A stretch of 64,000 nt of DNA from Undaria pinnatifida (GCA_012845835.1 JABAKD010000025.1:28329504-28393503), one strand, 5' to 3'. Shown: positions 20,445-30,480, numbered from the stretch's first letter. The notes: generated from the letters alone by a model not told the origin. Numbers and translations: made by a program.

Positions 20445-20690
20445 AAAATAATAGTCAGTCGTTTTTCGGAGGTGCCGACAATCCGAGGTGCCGACTATCC
20501 GATTTGTTGGGTTTGCATACTTGTAGGAAGGGTTGTTTAACACATAGTGCATGTTTTTCGTTTTGGGGAGGGGCTCCCTCTCGGTTGGGTGGGCTGATTT
20601 GACTTGTTTCACTCTTCTGACTTTTGTCGGCAAGGCGGCTCACCACCAGCTGATTTCGCCTGCCGACGTGCCGACTAAAGTCACTTCTAA
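20445..20690. repeat. Region with GTGCCGACTAWCCG direct repeats
   Basis: GAGGTGCCGACAATCCGAGGTGCCGACTATCCG at the left and GCCTGCCGACGTGCCGACTA at the right bound about 200 bp without a gene. ACTGTAGAGTC precedes it. This may be a short transposon relic; class not determined. Confidence 0.4.
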
Positions 20691-20816
20691 AGTTGGCTAA
20701 CGGAACCTACCAATTAGTTTGTAGTTGTGGAAAACCCTGCCCACTGACGGCTCCACGACTTAAGGAGCCTCGCTTCAGTCTAACAAGATTTTCGGAAAAA
20801 AAAACTGCAACAAAAA

Positions 20817-20900
20817 TGCTTTTGCAACTGGAAACCCATTCTTGGGGACAAACTTACTTGGAATTAATTTCGGGAGACAATTTGGGTCTCTAACAAGGGC
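20817..20900 (-). mobile_element. TTAA-B miniature element
   Basis: 84 bp: TGCTTTTGCAACTGGAAACC, CTTGGGGACAAACTTACTTG, GAATTAATTTCGGGAGAC, TCTCTAACAAGGGC, followed by an intact TTAA at 20,901-20,904. Confidence 0.65.
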
Positions 20901-20904
20901 TTAA

Positions 20905-20998
20905 TCAATTTCCAACTCTTAAACTTGATCTAGTCTAACTACAAGCAATTTTTGCCCCCAAGTCGGGAGTGCGGTGCTAAAAGGGTTACTAACTAACA
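20905..20998 (-). mobile_element. TTAA-B2 subfamily element
   Basis: In reverse: TAACCCTTTTAGCACCGCAC, TCCCGACTTGGGGGC, AAAAATTGCTTGTAGTTAG, ACTAGATCAAG, AGAGTTGGAAATTG. Colinear with 29,893-29,988 and 50,453-50,547. Immediately adjacent to the TTAA-B copy at 20,817. Confidence 0.65.
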
Positions 20999-21284
20999 CC
21001 CCTATCTCGTGGCAGGCTTCGGACGGCAAACGAAATCATGCCCTCTGCGTCCCTAGAGCTGGTTCGGGTTATAGGCTCAAACGTCACAGCTGAATACGTT
21101 TTCGCAGCTCAGTTTCGCGAATTTCGACATGAAGATCTGCATGGAGATAGGATCAATAACTAATATCAGGCGCTGGTGACCAAAAAAAAAACACGAAGAA
21201 AATAAGCTACATGTCCACTTTTTTTTCAAATACAAAAAAAACATTGGCGCCAAAATATACGTTAAATATATATATATATTATAA

Positions 21285-21430
21285 AAATTAAAATACACTC
21301 CAGCTGTGAGATCGAAGATTTCGTCGAAACTCATCTTTGCAAGCTGTGTGTGATACTCCGATCGCGCGCATTACGAGTTGTGTGTCCTCATTAAGGATAT
21401 AAGTCGGCGACTCCCCTTACAGCTACAGTG
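21285..21430 (+). repeat. Rep-R dispersed repeat with (TA)n leader
   Basis: CTCCAGCTGTGAGATCGAAG, ATTTCGTCGAAACTCATCTT, TGCAAGCTGTGTGTGATACT, CCGATCGCGCG, GTGTGTCCTCATTAAGGATA. Best copy of the family. Confidence 0.75.
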
Positions 21431-21821
21431 TAGCTATCAGGGTCAACAGGATGATTTTAGTCAGTCCGTGCGCGGAAACTATAAAACCCGTTTCTGAGGG
21501 GGACAAAATCTGACAGCTGTGAAGGGAAAGGGGGGGCCTGGTTTAGATCTATATTATTTGGTCAGCGCCTGAAGTCCGTAGCTCGCGGCCACAATTTGGT
21601 CTACAGTAGTTGGCAGGCCTAATGTGTCGCACGTTGCGTGTTTCGTGTCCGGAACGTTGGGGCGCTGGCACCTGGCATTGCTTTTTTTGTCCTGAACCTC
21701 CTTGTTATATAGCTATCCTTCATGTTTCATCTACCTCGTACTTCGTGACCGCACACAGAGCGTTCATCTCTCCAGGGAAAATTATCAGCACGCGGGCATG
21801 CATTGAATGTGCTGAGTGGCG

Positions 21822-21933
21822 ATGGGTATACAGATTAACTGGACGGGTTAATGCCAAGACGGAAAGCAGAAAAGAGGCGATGGGTATACAGATTAACTGG
21901 ACGGGTTAATGCCAAGACGGAAAGCAGAAAAGA
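21822..21933. repeat. Perfect 56-bp tandem duplication
   Basis: GCGATGGGTATACAGATTAA, CTGGACGGGTTAATGCCAAG, ACGGAAAGCAGAAAAG occurs twice head to tail without a visible mismatch, so it is recent. It leads directly into the AACCGGTT palindrome array. Confidence 0.9.
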
Positions 21934-21937
21934 GGCC

Positions 21938-22185
21938 CAACCGGTTGGGCCATGGAAAGTAGAGAAGAAGCCCAACCGGTTGGGCTGAAAGTATAAAAGA
22001 AGCCAAACCGGTCGGGCTTTTAGCCCAGCTAAACCGGATAAAGAAGCCCAACCGGCTGGGTGTATAGCCCAGCCAAACCGGTTGGGCTATCTATAAGCCC
22101 AACCGATTTGGCTTCAAGCCCACAACCGGTTTGGATATAAGCCCAACCGGTTTGGCTATAAACCCAACCGGTTTGGGCTATAAAA
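21938..22185. repeat. Array of ~10 GCCCAACCGGTTGGGC palindromes
   Basis: Units centred on AACCGGTT, most extended to GCCCAACCGGTTGGGCT, recur every ~25-33 bp with variants such as AAACCGGTCGG, AACCGATTTGG and AACCGGTTTGG. Spacers (AGAAGAAG, GTATAAAAGAAG, TATAAGCC) switch orientation midway, so the whole array is roughly an inverted repeat. Could form multiple cruciforms or bind a dimeric protein. No gene overlaps. Confidence 0.85.
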
Positions 22186-22478
22186 TATGTGCTTTTTCTT
22201 TGAACAAAAAATATGCGTCTGGTATATATAATACCCTGATGATAGGAGGGGTCGTTTTCCTCCAGCAAGGAGATTAGGTCCGAACGGCACGGACTGCGGA
22301 TGGTCTTGGGTACGACATAGAAGGACGTACCTGGTACGTAATATATTAACCCATTATATACCCCTTGAAGACTTCAGAAAGAAAAGTGGCGACGATACAA
22401 AGGGGAGGTGAAGTAACCAAGGTATAACATATTAACCCGTTAATTTTATCTTCAACAAAACCCCCTCGGAGATTTCAG

Positions 22479-22746
22479 ACTGATTCCGCGATAGACTCCC
22501 CAAAAGAACCAGCGATGTTCTTTTACCAACATATCATGGCTGCTCGACACGAGGAAGGATGCTTGGAAAGAAAAAACTTTATTTGAATTTTCTTGTTTGC
22601 GCATTAATATTGTAGGACTATCGAACTCGATGACGTTGGGGTGGCAAGGGGCACCGGATTTATGCAGACACCGCCGGGAGCTGGTTTCGAACCCGACGAT
22701 TTCGTTAAAAAAAAGTTGGGGGGGGGGCTTTACCGTAGAAAGACTT
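22479..22746 (+). mobile_element. TIR-J element, copy 2
   Basis: Starts GACTGATTCCGCGATAGACT and ends GGGGGGGGGCTTTACCGTAG AAAGACTT. Internal CATATCATGGCTGCTCGACA CGAGGAAGGATGCT and CCGCCGGGAGCTGGTTTCGA match the other copies. Confidence 0.75.
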
Positions 22747-23097
22747 TTCACAGAGAAAAATTTGCGACGAAAGTAGACGGCTACGGGTTAATCGGCCACT
22801 GCTGGTTGGCGACGAGAAAAACACTGGTATCCGAACAACAACAACAACACCAACACCAACAACACTTCAAAGACCCGTACAGGACGGGTGCCCACGACGC
22901 ATGACCCTGCTCGTACTGCTGCGCGCTTACGCTCTACTGGTAGAATCTTGAAAAAGTCGCGAACCAATCGTCGTTTTTCTGGTCAACGTACTATAATTTC
23001 AAGACATATAAAATCAACATATACACGGGGCCCAAAACGGGCCAACACTTGGGGGGGGGGGAACCACTCGGGATTAGTGTGGGACTATGTTTAGGCG

Positions 23098-23374
23098 CAA
23101 GCTATACCTTTTTTTGGCTATTGTGTTTTCTGAACGACGGGGCTCCTGAACCCAAAATCGCCGGGAAAAAAAAAATAATGTGCCATTTTTGCTTCATGAC
23201 TCTCGTTGTGTACCTAGGCCATGCATGGGCTTTTGTTCATCCGTTTAGTACGTCTCTGGCAGTTTTATTTTTCTCCAAGTTCAGTTTTTGCCTCATGGAG
23301 AGAGGTCTTGAGCGCGCAAATAGAGGAACCTCGCAGAAAAAAAATGCTGCGCACCTCTATCGTAAGACGCCTCT
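23098..23374 (-). mobile_element. TIR-A element
   Basis: In reverse: TTTCTGAACGACGGGGCTCC, GTGTACCTAGGCCATGCATG, TTTTATTTTTCTCCAAGTTC, GAGAGAGGTCTTGAGCGCGC and GCACCTCTATCGTAAGACGC. The left terminus is decayed into MS-E-like sequence (CTCGGGATTAGTGTGGGAC). Confidence 0.8.
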
Positions 23375-23459
23375 GCTATTAATACAGTAGTAAAAAAGGT
23401 TTCTATACGGCCTCCGTCTTCGGCCCCCCCCACAAAAAAAAGTTTGGAATTTCAGGTAG

Positions 23460-24010
23460 ACGTACGCGCCTTGCATATATTTCGTCAGGGGATTTCTACT
23501 TTTCGTACCGCTCCGCCTCACAGGTTGAGATTGAAAACCCGACAGCCCCTGACAGCCGCCGTTTCAGGGCCGAGAGGCGTGGAATTAGAGCTAGTTACGT
23601 ACTTCGAAGTACATGTTTCAGTGCATTGCATCTCCTACCTTTAGTGTTGCGCCGCTCTTGTGGGGGCCAGTGGCTTGGAATCGGAGTGAGATACGTGAAT
23701 GTTTCTGTACAACCGTGTACTTCCACCTTCCGGACCGCCTCGTCGTTTGAGGGCCAGATAAATTGACTTGGACTTCGAGTTAGATGCGTGCGTACGTGCG
23801 TTTATTTATATACAGGGTGTCGCTACCTTTACGACTCGCCCGCCGTTTGGGTCCAAACGGCTTGGAATTGGAGTTAGGTATACGTACATATGTTTACATG
23901 TTCGTGTATACCACGGTGTACCTCTACCTCTATGGAGGTATTTATTGGACTGCAACGCCGTTCAGGGGTCAACTGGCTAGGAATCGGAATTAGATGTGCG
24001 TACATCTTCA
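23460..24010. repeat. Tandem array, ~90-120-bp unit with MS-E core
   Basis: Units carry GCTTGGAATYGGAGTTAGAT, RCGTACGTACATNTTTAYAT and CTACCTTTCCGACTCGCCCG, CCGTTTGAGGGCCA. The CTTGGAATTRGAGT block is the core also seen in MS-E and TTAA-B. Coding frames here are periodic and unsupported. Confidence 0.65.
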
Positions 24011-24394
24011 CATGTCTCTGTTCGGCGCATGTGGAAAGAAGGGACACTAACCCTACCCTTTGGTGACCTTAAGTGGAGAAACATGTCCAAAAAAGGGTAT
24101 CATGATCGCTTTAAGAAAGGTTTCCCTCAGGACGCCCGCTACGATAGGTAGGTTGCTCTTTTTCGGCGCAAAAAAGCTTTTGTTCAAATTTCAGGACTCC
24201 TTCACTCAAATATCACTAACTGTGGAACATTATCAGGCCGCTCACCATTATCGCTGAGCGTCTCCACCCCAAGCGCATGCTGATGCTGCTGCTGCATCGA
24301 TCGTCAGAGCTGGCGGAGTGGCTGCCTCTATGGACACTCTCAGTGCTCTTAATTGATCAATGTTTTCGATTTTCTTTCTGATTTTTTTTTTTTT

Positions 24395-24496
24395 CCCTCA
24401 AGACATGAGATTGTTCGTTGGGTTACAGTTTCATTTTTTTCCAAACCAGGTACAATGCTCCTCAAGAGGTTAGGAGCCTCGGAAAAAAAAAAAAAA
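24395..24496 (+). repeat. Rep-K-like fragment preceding TIR-A
   Basis: CCTCAAGAGGTTAGGAGCCTC and A-run resemble the Rep-K end. The preceding 24,011-24,394 has only a TIR-A-like CGCCCGCTACGATAGGTAGG at ~24,128 and is otherwise blank. Confidence 0.35.
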
Positions 24497-24758
24497 GTGG
24501 TGCACCATCTTTTTTCCAATACTACCCCTCACTTTGGGAGCTTAAGACACCTCTCCCAAAAACTTATTTAGAGAAAAACAAAACCGCTACTAACCGGATG
24601 AAAAACCTCATCTGGCCTAAGTACACAACGAGAATGATCACACAAAAAATGATGGCCTCTTTTTCCGGCGATTTTGGGTTAAAAGAGTTAAAATAGCCCC
24701 ATCCTTCAGAAAAACCAAGAACCAGAAAAGTGCCGCCTCTTATCGTAGCGTGCGTCTT
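24497..24758 (+). mobile_element. TIR-A element, left terminus lost
   Basis: GTGGTGCACCATCTTTTTTC, TTTGGGAGCTTAAGACACCT, CCGGATGAAAAACCTCATCT, CCGGCGATTTTGGGTTAAAA, CCTCTTATCGTAGCGTGCGTC. Confidence 0.8.
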
Positions 24759-24894
24759 ACGTTTTCTTCTATTTTCCGGAAAATTCATCCTCGACGCCGG
24801 AAATCATGCTGCCTGCACACTGTCGGATGTCAAGCAAAAACTACAGCAAAAAAGTACCAAGACTAGGGCAGGAGGAGAGGGTACCCGTTTTTCA

Positions 24895-25115
24895 TTACCG
24901 CGGGTTTGAGCCACACTCGCACAATTAAGATGAACTCTGTACCTCTCACCGAAAAAAAAAAAACACTAGGCAGGCGATTGGCTTGGCGCAGCGTGTAGCT
25001 AACCGTTTCATCCCGGATTCGTGTCGCTCAATTAAAACAGCGCACTTGTAAGCTCAAGACCTCGCAGGAATAGGGAGTTGATTCACTCGCGCGAGCGAGC
25101 GACCGCGAGCCACTG
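24895..25115 (+). mobile_element. SINE-D copy
   Basis: Order of parts: GGGTTTGAGCCACACTCGCA, CTCTGTACCTCTCACCG, A-run, GCGATTGGCTTGGCGCAGCG, GTTTCATCCCGGATTCGTGT CGC, ATTCACTCGCGCGAGCGAGC, CGAGCCACTG. The TGGCGCAGCG and GGATTCGTGTC blocks are spaced about like tRNA A and B boxes, so a tRNA-derived SINE is likely but not proven. The first and last parts are inverted copies of GAGCCACTCGCGCGAGTGAC. Confidence 0.65.
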
Positions 25116-25139
25116 TACAAAAAGTCCCCAAACGTTATC

Positions 25140-25600
25140 CCACTGCCGTACATTTATGGTGATAGTTTCGGAATCAGATCTCGATTCTCCCATTCTTAAT
25201 GTTGTCGAGAAAAAATCATTTTGAAATTTCGTCCCGAGAGGATGTGAGCTATCATATCGTCTGAGAGGATGTGGGAGATGTCATACTATATATATATATT
25301 TCAAGTATATTAATAACACGTGCACGCTACCAAGAGCATTATGACACCCCACGTTGGGCGCATATGATACATTTGAGATTGGTCCCTGAGTCTATTTTCC
25401 CCAACAAAAAAAACAAAACGACTTCATTACGAATTTCGTTGTCGAATTTCAGATCAATGGGCGATTTTCCGAGCCTATTTTCTCCAAAACAACAACGAAA
25501 ACTTCACAACTACGAATTTCGCTGGCGAATGTCCTATTGCTAGTCGATTTCTGAGTCTATCTTCTCCAAAAACAACAAAAATAACTTGTAATAAATTCCA
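25140..25600 (+). repeat. Rep-V dispersed repeat, several partial copies
   Basis: GATCTCGATTCTCCCATTCT, TGTCGAGAAAAAATCATTTT and TCGTCCCGAGAGGATGTGAG at 25,175-25,260. Then TTTTCCGAGCCTATTTTCTC CAAAACAACAACGAAAAC is repeated at ~25,460 and ~25,545. Other copies: 33,490-33,705, 34,545-34,700, 34,790-34,925, 35,690-35,850, 36,110-36,220. A (TA)n tract lies at 25,284. Confidence 0.65.
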
Positions 25601-25869
25601 AAATCGGCCACACAAAACATGATACCTGATCCCTGGTAAATTATATAGCCCTTCTGCAGGGGCAATGTGTTTGTCCGAACAGCGACCAAGAAAGCTACAC
25701 GGCACGTGCGGTGCATCGTGCTGCAACACTCGTACGCCTGCTCGTTCTTCCTTGACGGCTGATAACCTCGCACTCACTATCGTGCATTTTTTTTGGTCGA
25801 TATCATAGACGGGTTCCCAAACGGGTCACATACTAAGAGTAACACTAGCAGTGTAAAGCCAGCACCAAC
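25601..25869. other. Unassigned
   Basis: No repeat family or credible coding exon recognised. A minus-strand frame with Cys/Arg-rich composition at 25,475-25,777 has no supporting splice or start context. Confidence 0.3.
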
Positions 25870-26300
25870 AGATACTAATTAGATGCCTGGCGGGGACGAA
25901 AAGGTGTGGCCTTTTAAGGGTGCATATATGTAGGGGTTGCCTGACGCTGAATGCGGTCCATTTACAGACTTTATGGACGACGTACGGGTGTAGCCTATAC
26001 CAGTGTAGGGCTGTACAGGTGTACCCACAGATTCAATTAGACGCCTGGCGGGGACGTAAAGGTGTGGCCGAACGGGGGTTGCCTACGCTGAATGCGGCTC
26101 ATTCACAGACTTTATGGACGAAGTACATAGAGGTTGATTCTATACCAGTATTGGGGTGTATGGGTGTAGTCTACACAGGGGCGCACGGGTTGAATGCGGC
26201 CCATTTGCAAACTTCATGGACGACGTATACGATAGAGTGTAGTCTATATAGGGATGTACGGGTTCTTCACGTTGAATGCGGTCCATTTTTACAAACTTCT
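25870..26300. repeat. Tandem array, irregular ~80-160-bp unit
   Basis: Four occurrences of CTGAATGCGGYCCATTTACA GACTTTATGGACGACGTA (25,947, 26,088, 26,193, 26,272) and two of TAGACGCCTGGCGGGGACGTAAAGGTGTGGCC (25,880, 26,038). The plus-strand frame through it repeats LNAAHLQTLWTTY and is likely a repeat artefact. Confidence 0.8.
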
Positions 26301-26434
26301 TGGTAAGTTATGGACCACGCACCCCTCGTCTGCCTCCAACACAAAAAGAATCGTATGATAGGTGTTTGCCATGTATTTCATGTATTAGACCAACCTTTGT
26401 TGTTGGTTAGGTAATCATATTACACACCATTAAT

Positions 26435-26610
26435 ACTGTCGAAACCCTCGGACGTCAACATAGTCCAAGGCCAAGCCCCAAAATCAGCGAAAAAAAAGGT
26501 CAACATATCATACGTTTTCCTATGTACCAGATCCTTGGTAAAATTCTCGCCTATTTTTATCAGATTTTTATGGTGGGTTTGGTTGGCTTTGAGGGTTTCA
26601 ATTGAGACTT
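26435..26610. mobile_element. Foldback FB-M, copy 1
   Basis: Left arm GTCGAAACCCTCGG, TCCAAGGCCAAGCCCC, AAAATCAGCGAAAA. Right arm TTATCAGATTTTTATGGTGG, GTTTGGTTGGCTTTGAGGGT, TTCAAT. The arms pair over ~55 bp with a loop of ~65 bp. Lies ~90 bp from the tail of a SINE-1. Confidence 0.65.
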
Positions 26611-26698
26611 GCATTCTCGTGTGTCTCGGTGCCACTACGGGAGCAACCTTCAATTTTTTTCCAAACCAACAGAGTACCAAGGCCACGATATTGTTGCA

Positions 26699-27023
26699 CA
26701 TTTTTTTCTTTTCTTTTCTTTTCTCACACTTCAACTTTCCAGTTTCTGGACAAGCCGTGGTCACAGGTGTCGTCCCTTCTCCCACCCGGTTCTTGCCTTC
26801 AATTTTCATCGCGTATACGTAGTAGGGTTCAGCAATCCCACTGCTCGTCGATTTTTCTTCGAGTGTGTTGCTAACTCACGCTCTCGCGCTTCCCGCAAGT
26901 CAATTTGTGCACAAGAAAAAGTCCCCAACGAATTTATACGAGTATGCACTCGGCGGGGCTCGAACTCACGAAACGGACCTATACCAGGCTCGAGAATAAC
27001 CTGATACGCCACCGGGGCGACCG
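26699..27023 (-). mobile_element. SINE-1, full length
   Basis: Reverse copy from a TTTTCTTTTCTTTTC tail through GGACAAGCCGTGGTCACAGG, CTAACTCACGCTCTCGCGCT, GGGGCTCGAACTCACGAAAC (B box) to CCTGATACGCCACCGGGGCG (A box). Confidence 0.85.
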
Positions 27024-27064
27024 ATACTTTACAATACACCCTCCTTCCTCACCAATGAATGTAA

Positions 27065-27270
27065 GCCACCCGCACGAGTGACTCCCGTACACACCTCACT
27101 ATCCAAAACACGGTCGGCCATTTATTTGCTTGGCGTAGCATGTATTAGAAGCTAATCGTTCCGTTGCGGGTTCCTATCGCAAACACTAAAAACAACGGAA
27201 AGCTATAAAAGACTGCAAAGAAACAAGGGAGTCACTCGCGCGGGTGAACCCGAGCCACTGCAACCCCCCC
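27065..27270 (+). mobile_element. SINE-D copy
   Basis: CACCCGCACGAGTGACTCCC, TGCTTGGCGTAGCATGTATT (A-box-like), CCGTTGCGGGTTCCTATCGC (B-box-like), GGGAGTCACTCGCGCGGGTG, CGAGCCACTGCAA. The region 27,271-27,900 holds no recognisable feature apart from a C-run at 27,265. Confidence 0.65.
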
Positions 27271-27904
27271 TTCCCCCCCCCAAAAAACAAAATCCTTCCC
27301 CCTACCGAAGACTTGCTTATTAAGAGGTTGGAAACCGCAAACACCCTGCGAGAAAAGTCTTGAATTATTGATAGTGTAGTTCACCTGGTTCGTACGTGGT
27401 ATATGAATATAGATAACCTCCACCGCCTCCGAAGCTCCTCTCTATTTATCCTTCTTACACGAAACTGCCAAACTGGGCTACAGGCAGACAGCGAGCGGTC
27501 GAGGGGCTGCTGTGCAGAGCTACGTAGGACTCTGTACATGGTCAGGGCTTAGGATTCATATTTTGGATAAAAATGGGTGTTCTTGCGTCATGTTGCTGCT
27601 GCCGATTCTACGTAGCGGGATAACTTTTGGCGTGTTATGATGGAAAAATGTTTTTCGAGATCTCACGAGTGTACACTACGATGTACTCCGTGCAGGAGAG
27701 CTTGTGCGTGCATGGTGTGAATGTGCACAAGATGTGATACGGGCGCTCAAGACAAAAAAAAAACGAACGCAAACGTAAGGCCCGAACTAACGTAGCATTA
27801 AGTGCAGCCCTCCATGCGCAGGCTGACGCACAAAATATCACATACACACAAAAAGATCCTCGTACAGCCGGAGAGAATAGACTTGGTGAAGAAAAGCATG
27901 CTAA

Positions 27905-27977
27905 GACAGAGGTATAACATTTGTTTGCACTTTTTTTTGTGAATGACAGAGGCTCCTTATAACCCCAAATCGTCAAA
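27905..27977 (-). mobile_element. TIR-A fragment abutting a minisatellite
   Basis: GAGGTATAACATTTGTTTGC, TTTTTTTTGTGAATGACAGA, GGCTCCTTATAACCCCAAAT CGTC. The element stops where the 45-bp array begins. Confidence 0.65.
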
Positions 27978-28306
27978 ATGGCGTTCTCGTTTCGAAAAAC
28001 GATTGTTTTGTATACATGAAATGCCGTTTTCGTTTCGCAGAGCGATTGTTTTGTGTACATGAAAAACGCCGTTTTCGTTTTAAAAACGATTGTTTTTGCA
28101 CACATGAAAAATGCCGTTCTCGTTTTGAAAAGCGATTGTGTTGCACACATGAAAAATGCCGTTCTTGTTTTGAAAAACGATTGTTTTGTACTTCGTACAT
28201 ATACGTCAAAAATGCCGTTCTCGTTTCGAAAAACGACTGTCCTGCATACATACATGAAAAATGCCGTTCTCGCCTTGAAAAACGATATTGGTTTGCATAC
28301 GTGGAC
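27978..28306. repeat. Minisatellite, seven ~45-bp units, open on both strands
   Basis: Unit: ATGCCGTTCTCGTTTTGAAA, AACGATTGTTTTGCACACAT, GAAAA. Starts at 27,978, 28,021, 28,066, 28,111, 28,156, 28,212 and 28,261. Four spacings are 43-45 and two are 56 and 49. A 45-bp period is 15 codons, so frames persist on both strands (minus strand: KTRTAFFMCATQSLF-type repeats). Each unit has a TCGTTTTGAAAAACGA self-complementary core. Confidence 0.9.
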
Positions 28307-28419
28307 CATTTTAGATTTTGCTCTTCGAAAACCGTTTTCGGGCTTCAAGTACAGACTTCCTCAACTGAACATCTCCATAAAAAAAAGGTATTCCCCCCTA
28401 CCTTCAGTACCAAGGGCGC

Positions 28420-28690
28420 CTGCTACGGTGCTGTAGAGGTGGCATTTTTTTGGCGATTTTTTTTCTGAACGACGGGCTCCTTAACCCATATTCGTCGGAA
28501 ATAGACCACTTTTTCTCGTTGTGCACTTGGGCCATGGGATTTTTCACCCGGTAGCAGTTTTATTCTTGTCCCAATCAGTTTTTGGGAGAGGTCTTGAGCT
28601 CCCAAATCGAGGGGTAGTAATAGAAAAAAGAGGTGCGCCTGTACGTAGTGCACCCCTATCGTAGTGCACCCCTATCGTAGCACGCGTCCA
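28420..28690 (-). mobile_element. TIR-A element, complete, terminus triplicated
   Basis: GCCTGCTACGGTGCTGTAGA, CTGAACGACGGGCTCCTTAA, GGGCCATGGGATTTTTCACC, GGGAGAGGTCTTGAGCTCCC. Ends with three GTAGTGCACCCCTATC-type units before GTAGCACGCGTC. Confidence 0.85.
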
Positions 28691-29085
28691 AGCCTCGTGC
28701 CACACATACCTCCAACCGCAACATGCGCACGAAACAAGTGTAGCTCATACATACTCGAGAGCACAGTGCCAAAAGTATCGCAGACCTGCTGAGTACCAAC
28801 AAAAAAATAAAAAAAGGTACCCCAGCTACAAACGCACACGTACACGTCGTGTGCTATACAACACGGAAGGTATTTCAGACGCGCACACGTGTAAAGTTCA
28901 TTAGAGCGATGCACACGTGTACGACAGGACTGTCCCTGCCAACCTCGGGCCGACCTCAAGCCGCCCCAAACGATTTCGGGTTAGGGCAAAGGCTTCGGTA
29001 GAGAGGGGTTACACTCCCTTCGGGACTTTCTTCTTCGGTCGAGCCCGGGAGGGGTTTACTCGTGCGAGTAAACTCCCGTGATCAG
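28691..29085. other. Unassigned; weak minus-strand frame
   Basis: A minus-strand frame continues through 28,672-28,959 with Cys-rich hydrophobic composition, but begins inside TIR-A and has no family motif. At ~29,050 a short GTTTACTCGTGCGAGTAAAC near-palindrome is present. Confidence 0.3.
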
Positions 29086-29089
29086 CTTG

Positions 29090-29235
29090 CGGTTTAAAGC
29101 TTTCTGGTGCGTCTTGTAACTTCGCAACATGAGTCCGCGCAATGATGTATTCTTATAGCTGCGCGAAACACGTCGCCTGTTTATTTATTGTTCCTCAGCG
29201 AGGTACAGAGTCACTCGGGCGAGTGGCCTAAACAC
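29090..29235 (-). mobile_element. SINE-D fragment
   Basis: In reverse, ACTTCGCAACATGAGTCCGC and GCGAGGTACAGAGTCACTCG GGCGAGTGG correspond to the centre and start of the element. Confidence 0.5.
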
Positions 29236-29892
29236 GGCAATAAAAAAAAGGGGTTATGATAGAGTACGATACTACAATATACCGTTCCCTTGGGGTGTTC
29301 GGGATAGGTCCAGATGGGGGCTCATAACGTTTTTACCCTGTACCTGGGGCATGAAATATACACTCAACTCTCTACTATGTTTCCCTTCCTTGCCATCTAC
29401 CCGGTACCCCCCATTCATACTTGAGGTATGTACAATAATAGCGAAAATTGAGGGGCCCTCGCAAAATATCCCAACGACAATATCCTTCCATCCATAGATA
29501 TATCATGCATCTCTGATAGACGCATCTCTTGCCGTCTGTATCCCCCTCCTCTCCGCCATCGACGAAGTCGGTTCAAGAATTTCGTCCGCGGGGGGCTTCT
29601 TCTCTCGACCAGACCTTTCCACAGATCTTTCCCGATGATTAGACGGACGCATCGGCGTTTGCGCCCTCCTCAGTGCATGCTAATGACTTTTAAACGAGAA
29701 AATTGCGTGGTCACCCCATTTCGTTCCAACGCTCGGGCTCGGGCTCGTGTTGCATACGGTTAGGGTTAGCGTTGCCGCCGCCGCGACTGCCACCACCCTG
29801 CGCACTTCAGTCTACCTATATGGCGTACAACAATGGTACATTCACGACTCGGACCCAATGAAATTGCCTGAAAATCAGGTCCGGTCGGAAAT
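29236..29892. other. Unassigned, pyrimidine-rich
   Basis: No repeat family recognised. A TACGGTTAGGGTTAGCG tract (29,757) contains two TTAGGG-like units, too few to call telomeric. A short plus-strand frame here lacks support. Confidence 0.3.
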
Positions 29893-29988
29893 TCGTTTTG
29901 ACCCTTTTAGCACCGCACTCTCGGCATGGGAACGAAACACTTGGGGTGAGTGTCGATTAGAAAAACAAAAGGAGTTGGAAATGGGTTA
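29893..29988 (+). mobile_element. TTAA-B2 subfamily element
   Basis: TGACCCTTTTAGCACCGCAC, TCTCGGCATGGGAACGAAAC, ACTTGGGGTGAGTGTCGATT, AGAAAAACAAAAGGAGTTGG, AAATGGGTTAA. Colinear with 50,453-50,547 and the reverse of 20,905-20,998. Confidence 0.65.
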
Positions 29989-30254
29989 ACACAGCCTCTC
30001 TCGCCCTCCTACCCGTTGTCGGGGAATCGGCTTTTGGGACTTTCGTCCATGTCGGGGTATGTTCCTGTTTGAGTGGTATATATGACGGAGGGTATGCCAC
30101 AAGTAGTACTGCTGCATAAGTTGGCTGGGCTTCACGGCTACCGCCAAAATGCTAGTTGGGTCATACCGGCATTTTAACAGCCCAAGCATTTGGGCGGGGG
30201 GGAAAAGCGCGATGTAACCGACTCAGGCTACGGTCTTATTGTGTTATACCCGCT

Positions 30255-30480
30255 TTTTCACCGATCGGGTTCAAGCCCCATTCGCACGAGTGGCTCTGCG
30301 CCTCACCGACCACAAATACTTCGCTTGGCGCGGCGTATCTAACCATTCCATAACGGATTCATATCGCAAAACTGAGCCAGCGGCAAATCTTAAGACCGTA
30401 ACAGGGGGTCCACTCGTGCGAGCCGCTGAAAACACAGCCCCCAAAAGTGATCCACCTATGACACCGTAGAATGGGGCTTG
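30255..30480 (+). mobile_element. SINE-D copy
   Basis: CGGGTTCAAGCCCCATTCGC, ACGAGTGGCTCTGCGCCTCA, TCGCTTGGCGCGGCGTATCT, GGATTCATATCGCAAAACTG, GTCCACTCGTGCGAGCCGCT, CCCCCAAAAGTGATCC. Bases 29,989-30,254 are unassigned. Confidence 0.65.

Noticed and set aside
21938-22185. CRISPR-like regular repeats
   Set aside because: The repeats are short palindromes, the spacers are themselves repetitive, no cas-like gene is nearby and the context is eukaryotic.
27635-28348. 237-codon minus-strand frame with 15-residue repeats
   Set aside because: It begins at a non-ATG codon, crosses a TIR-A fragment and a 45-bp minisatellite, and the same DNA is open on the other strand.
29757-29775. Interstitial telomere repeat (TTAGGG)
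   Set aside because: Only two units are present. Similar short G/T words at 5,935 and 8,870 are within random expectation for this composition.
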